Of a stretch of DNA of 33,905 nt, positions 33,873-33,905 are shown one piece after another; position 1 is the first letter of the stretch; each line of letters starts with the position of its first letter. Under the pieces are notes generated by a model, which was given only the letters and a program-made list of their open reading frames with translations, did not search any database and was not told the origin of the DNA. Location: positions 1 through 33,905 of the forward strand of contig CAJODF010000035.1 of assembly GCA_905233555.1 (NCBI GenBank). The letters are read 5' to 3'. A program made the translations under genes and the position numbers. The stretch is from an uncultured Prevotella sp. (GTDB lineage Bacteria; Bacteroidota; Bacteroidia; Bacteroidales; Bacteroidaceae).

Positions 33873-33905
33873 CCCTGGCGACTTGCTTTTCTTCACATGG
33901 TCATA
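32530..33905 (-). mobile_element. IS4-family insertion sequence, partial
   Basis: The transposase gene occupies most of this span and the right end of the element is outside the window. The left boundary lies somewhere in 32374-32529. The terminal repeats could not be defined. This element is unrelated to the IS1595 copy at the left edge, so the two do not form a simple composite transposon. Confidence 0.7.

Noticed and set aside
1..33905. Composite transposon bounded by the two terminal IS elements
   Set aside because: The left element is IS1595-family and the right is IS4-family, so they cannot mobilise the interval as a pair.

Overview
The window looks like a Bacteroidales chromosome segment, most likely Prevotella or a close relative. 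The evidence is: repeated TAnnTTTG promoter -7 elements, C-terminal sorting-domain-like tails on secreted proteins, many signal peptides and lipoboxes, Bacteroidetes-specific families (DUF3108, a Big_5-type Ig lipoprotein, a bacterial GH3/JAR-type acyl-adenylating enzyme) and a carbohydrate-degrading gene set. No rRNA, tRNA or CRISPR array was seen. The genus call is inference.

Left part (1-5944). A partial IS1595-family element runs off the left edge. Its right end, near base 600, abuts a secreted trypsin-like protease gene that has lost its 5' part. Next comes an AT-rich cassette (about 2140-5900). It holds a small HTH-like protein coupled by a TGATG overlap to an unrecognised single-pass membrane/coiled-coil protein. 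These are followed by a broken ParB-like gene and a D12-class adenine-N6 DNA methyltransferase, closed by a perfect 13-bp hairpin. This cassette is the best candidate for something undescribed.

Middle part (6046-21975). A minus-strand operon encodes a secreted endonuclease/exonuclease/phosphatase-fold enzyme, a secretory-lipase-like alpha/beta hydrolase and a lipoprotein. A small periplasmic-type protein follows. A plus-strand run then carries a type B carboxylesterase, a BtuD/FecE-like ABC ATPase and a CobD-like PLP enzyme. It converges on a FecCD/BtuC-type permease on the other strand, which suggests corrinoid or iron-complex uptake with salvage. A GH9 gene and a GH3 gene, 24 nt apart, form a beta-glucan-degrading pair. 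A lone PD-(D/E)XK nuclease and a YghZ-like aldo/keto reductase are divergently transcribed.

Right part (21979-33905). A minus-strand operon carries the GH3/JAR-type enzyme, an Ig-like lipoprotein and a DUF3108 protein whose signal-peptide DNA contains an 8-bp tandem repeat. Then come an EamA transporter, an AgcS sodium:amino-acid symporter, a hypothetical secreted protein, a frameshifted bcp peroxiredoxin, and a coupled class A acid phosphatase / GH30 pair. An IS4-family transposase gene at the right edge carries a one-base frameshift.

Four genes are broken (protease, ParB-like, bcp, IS4 transposase). Either this is local decay or some are sequencing or assembly errors; raw reads would decide. 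All family calls come from reading motifs by eye, and no database search was run.
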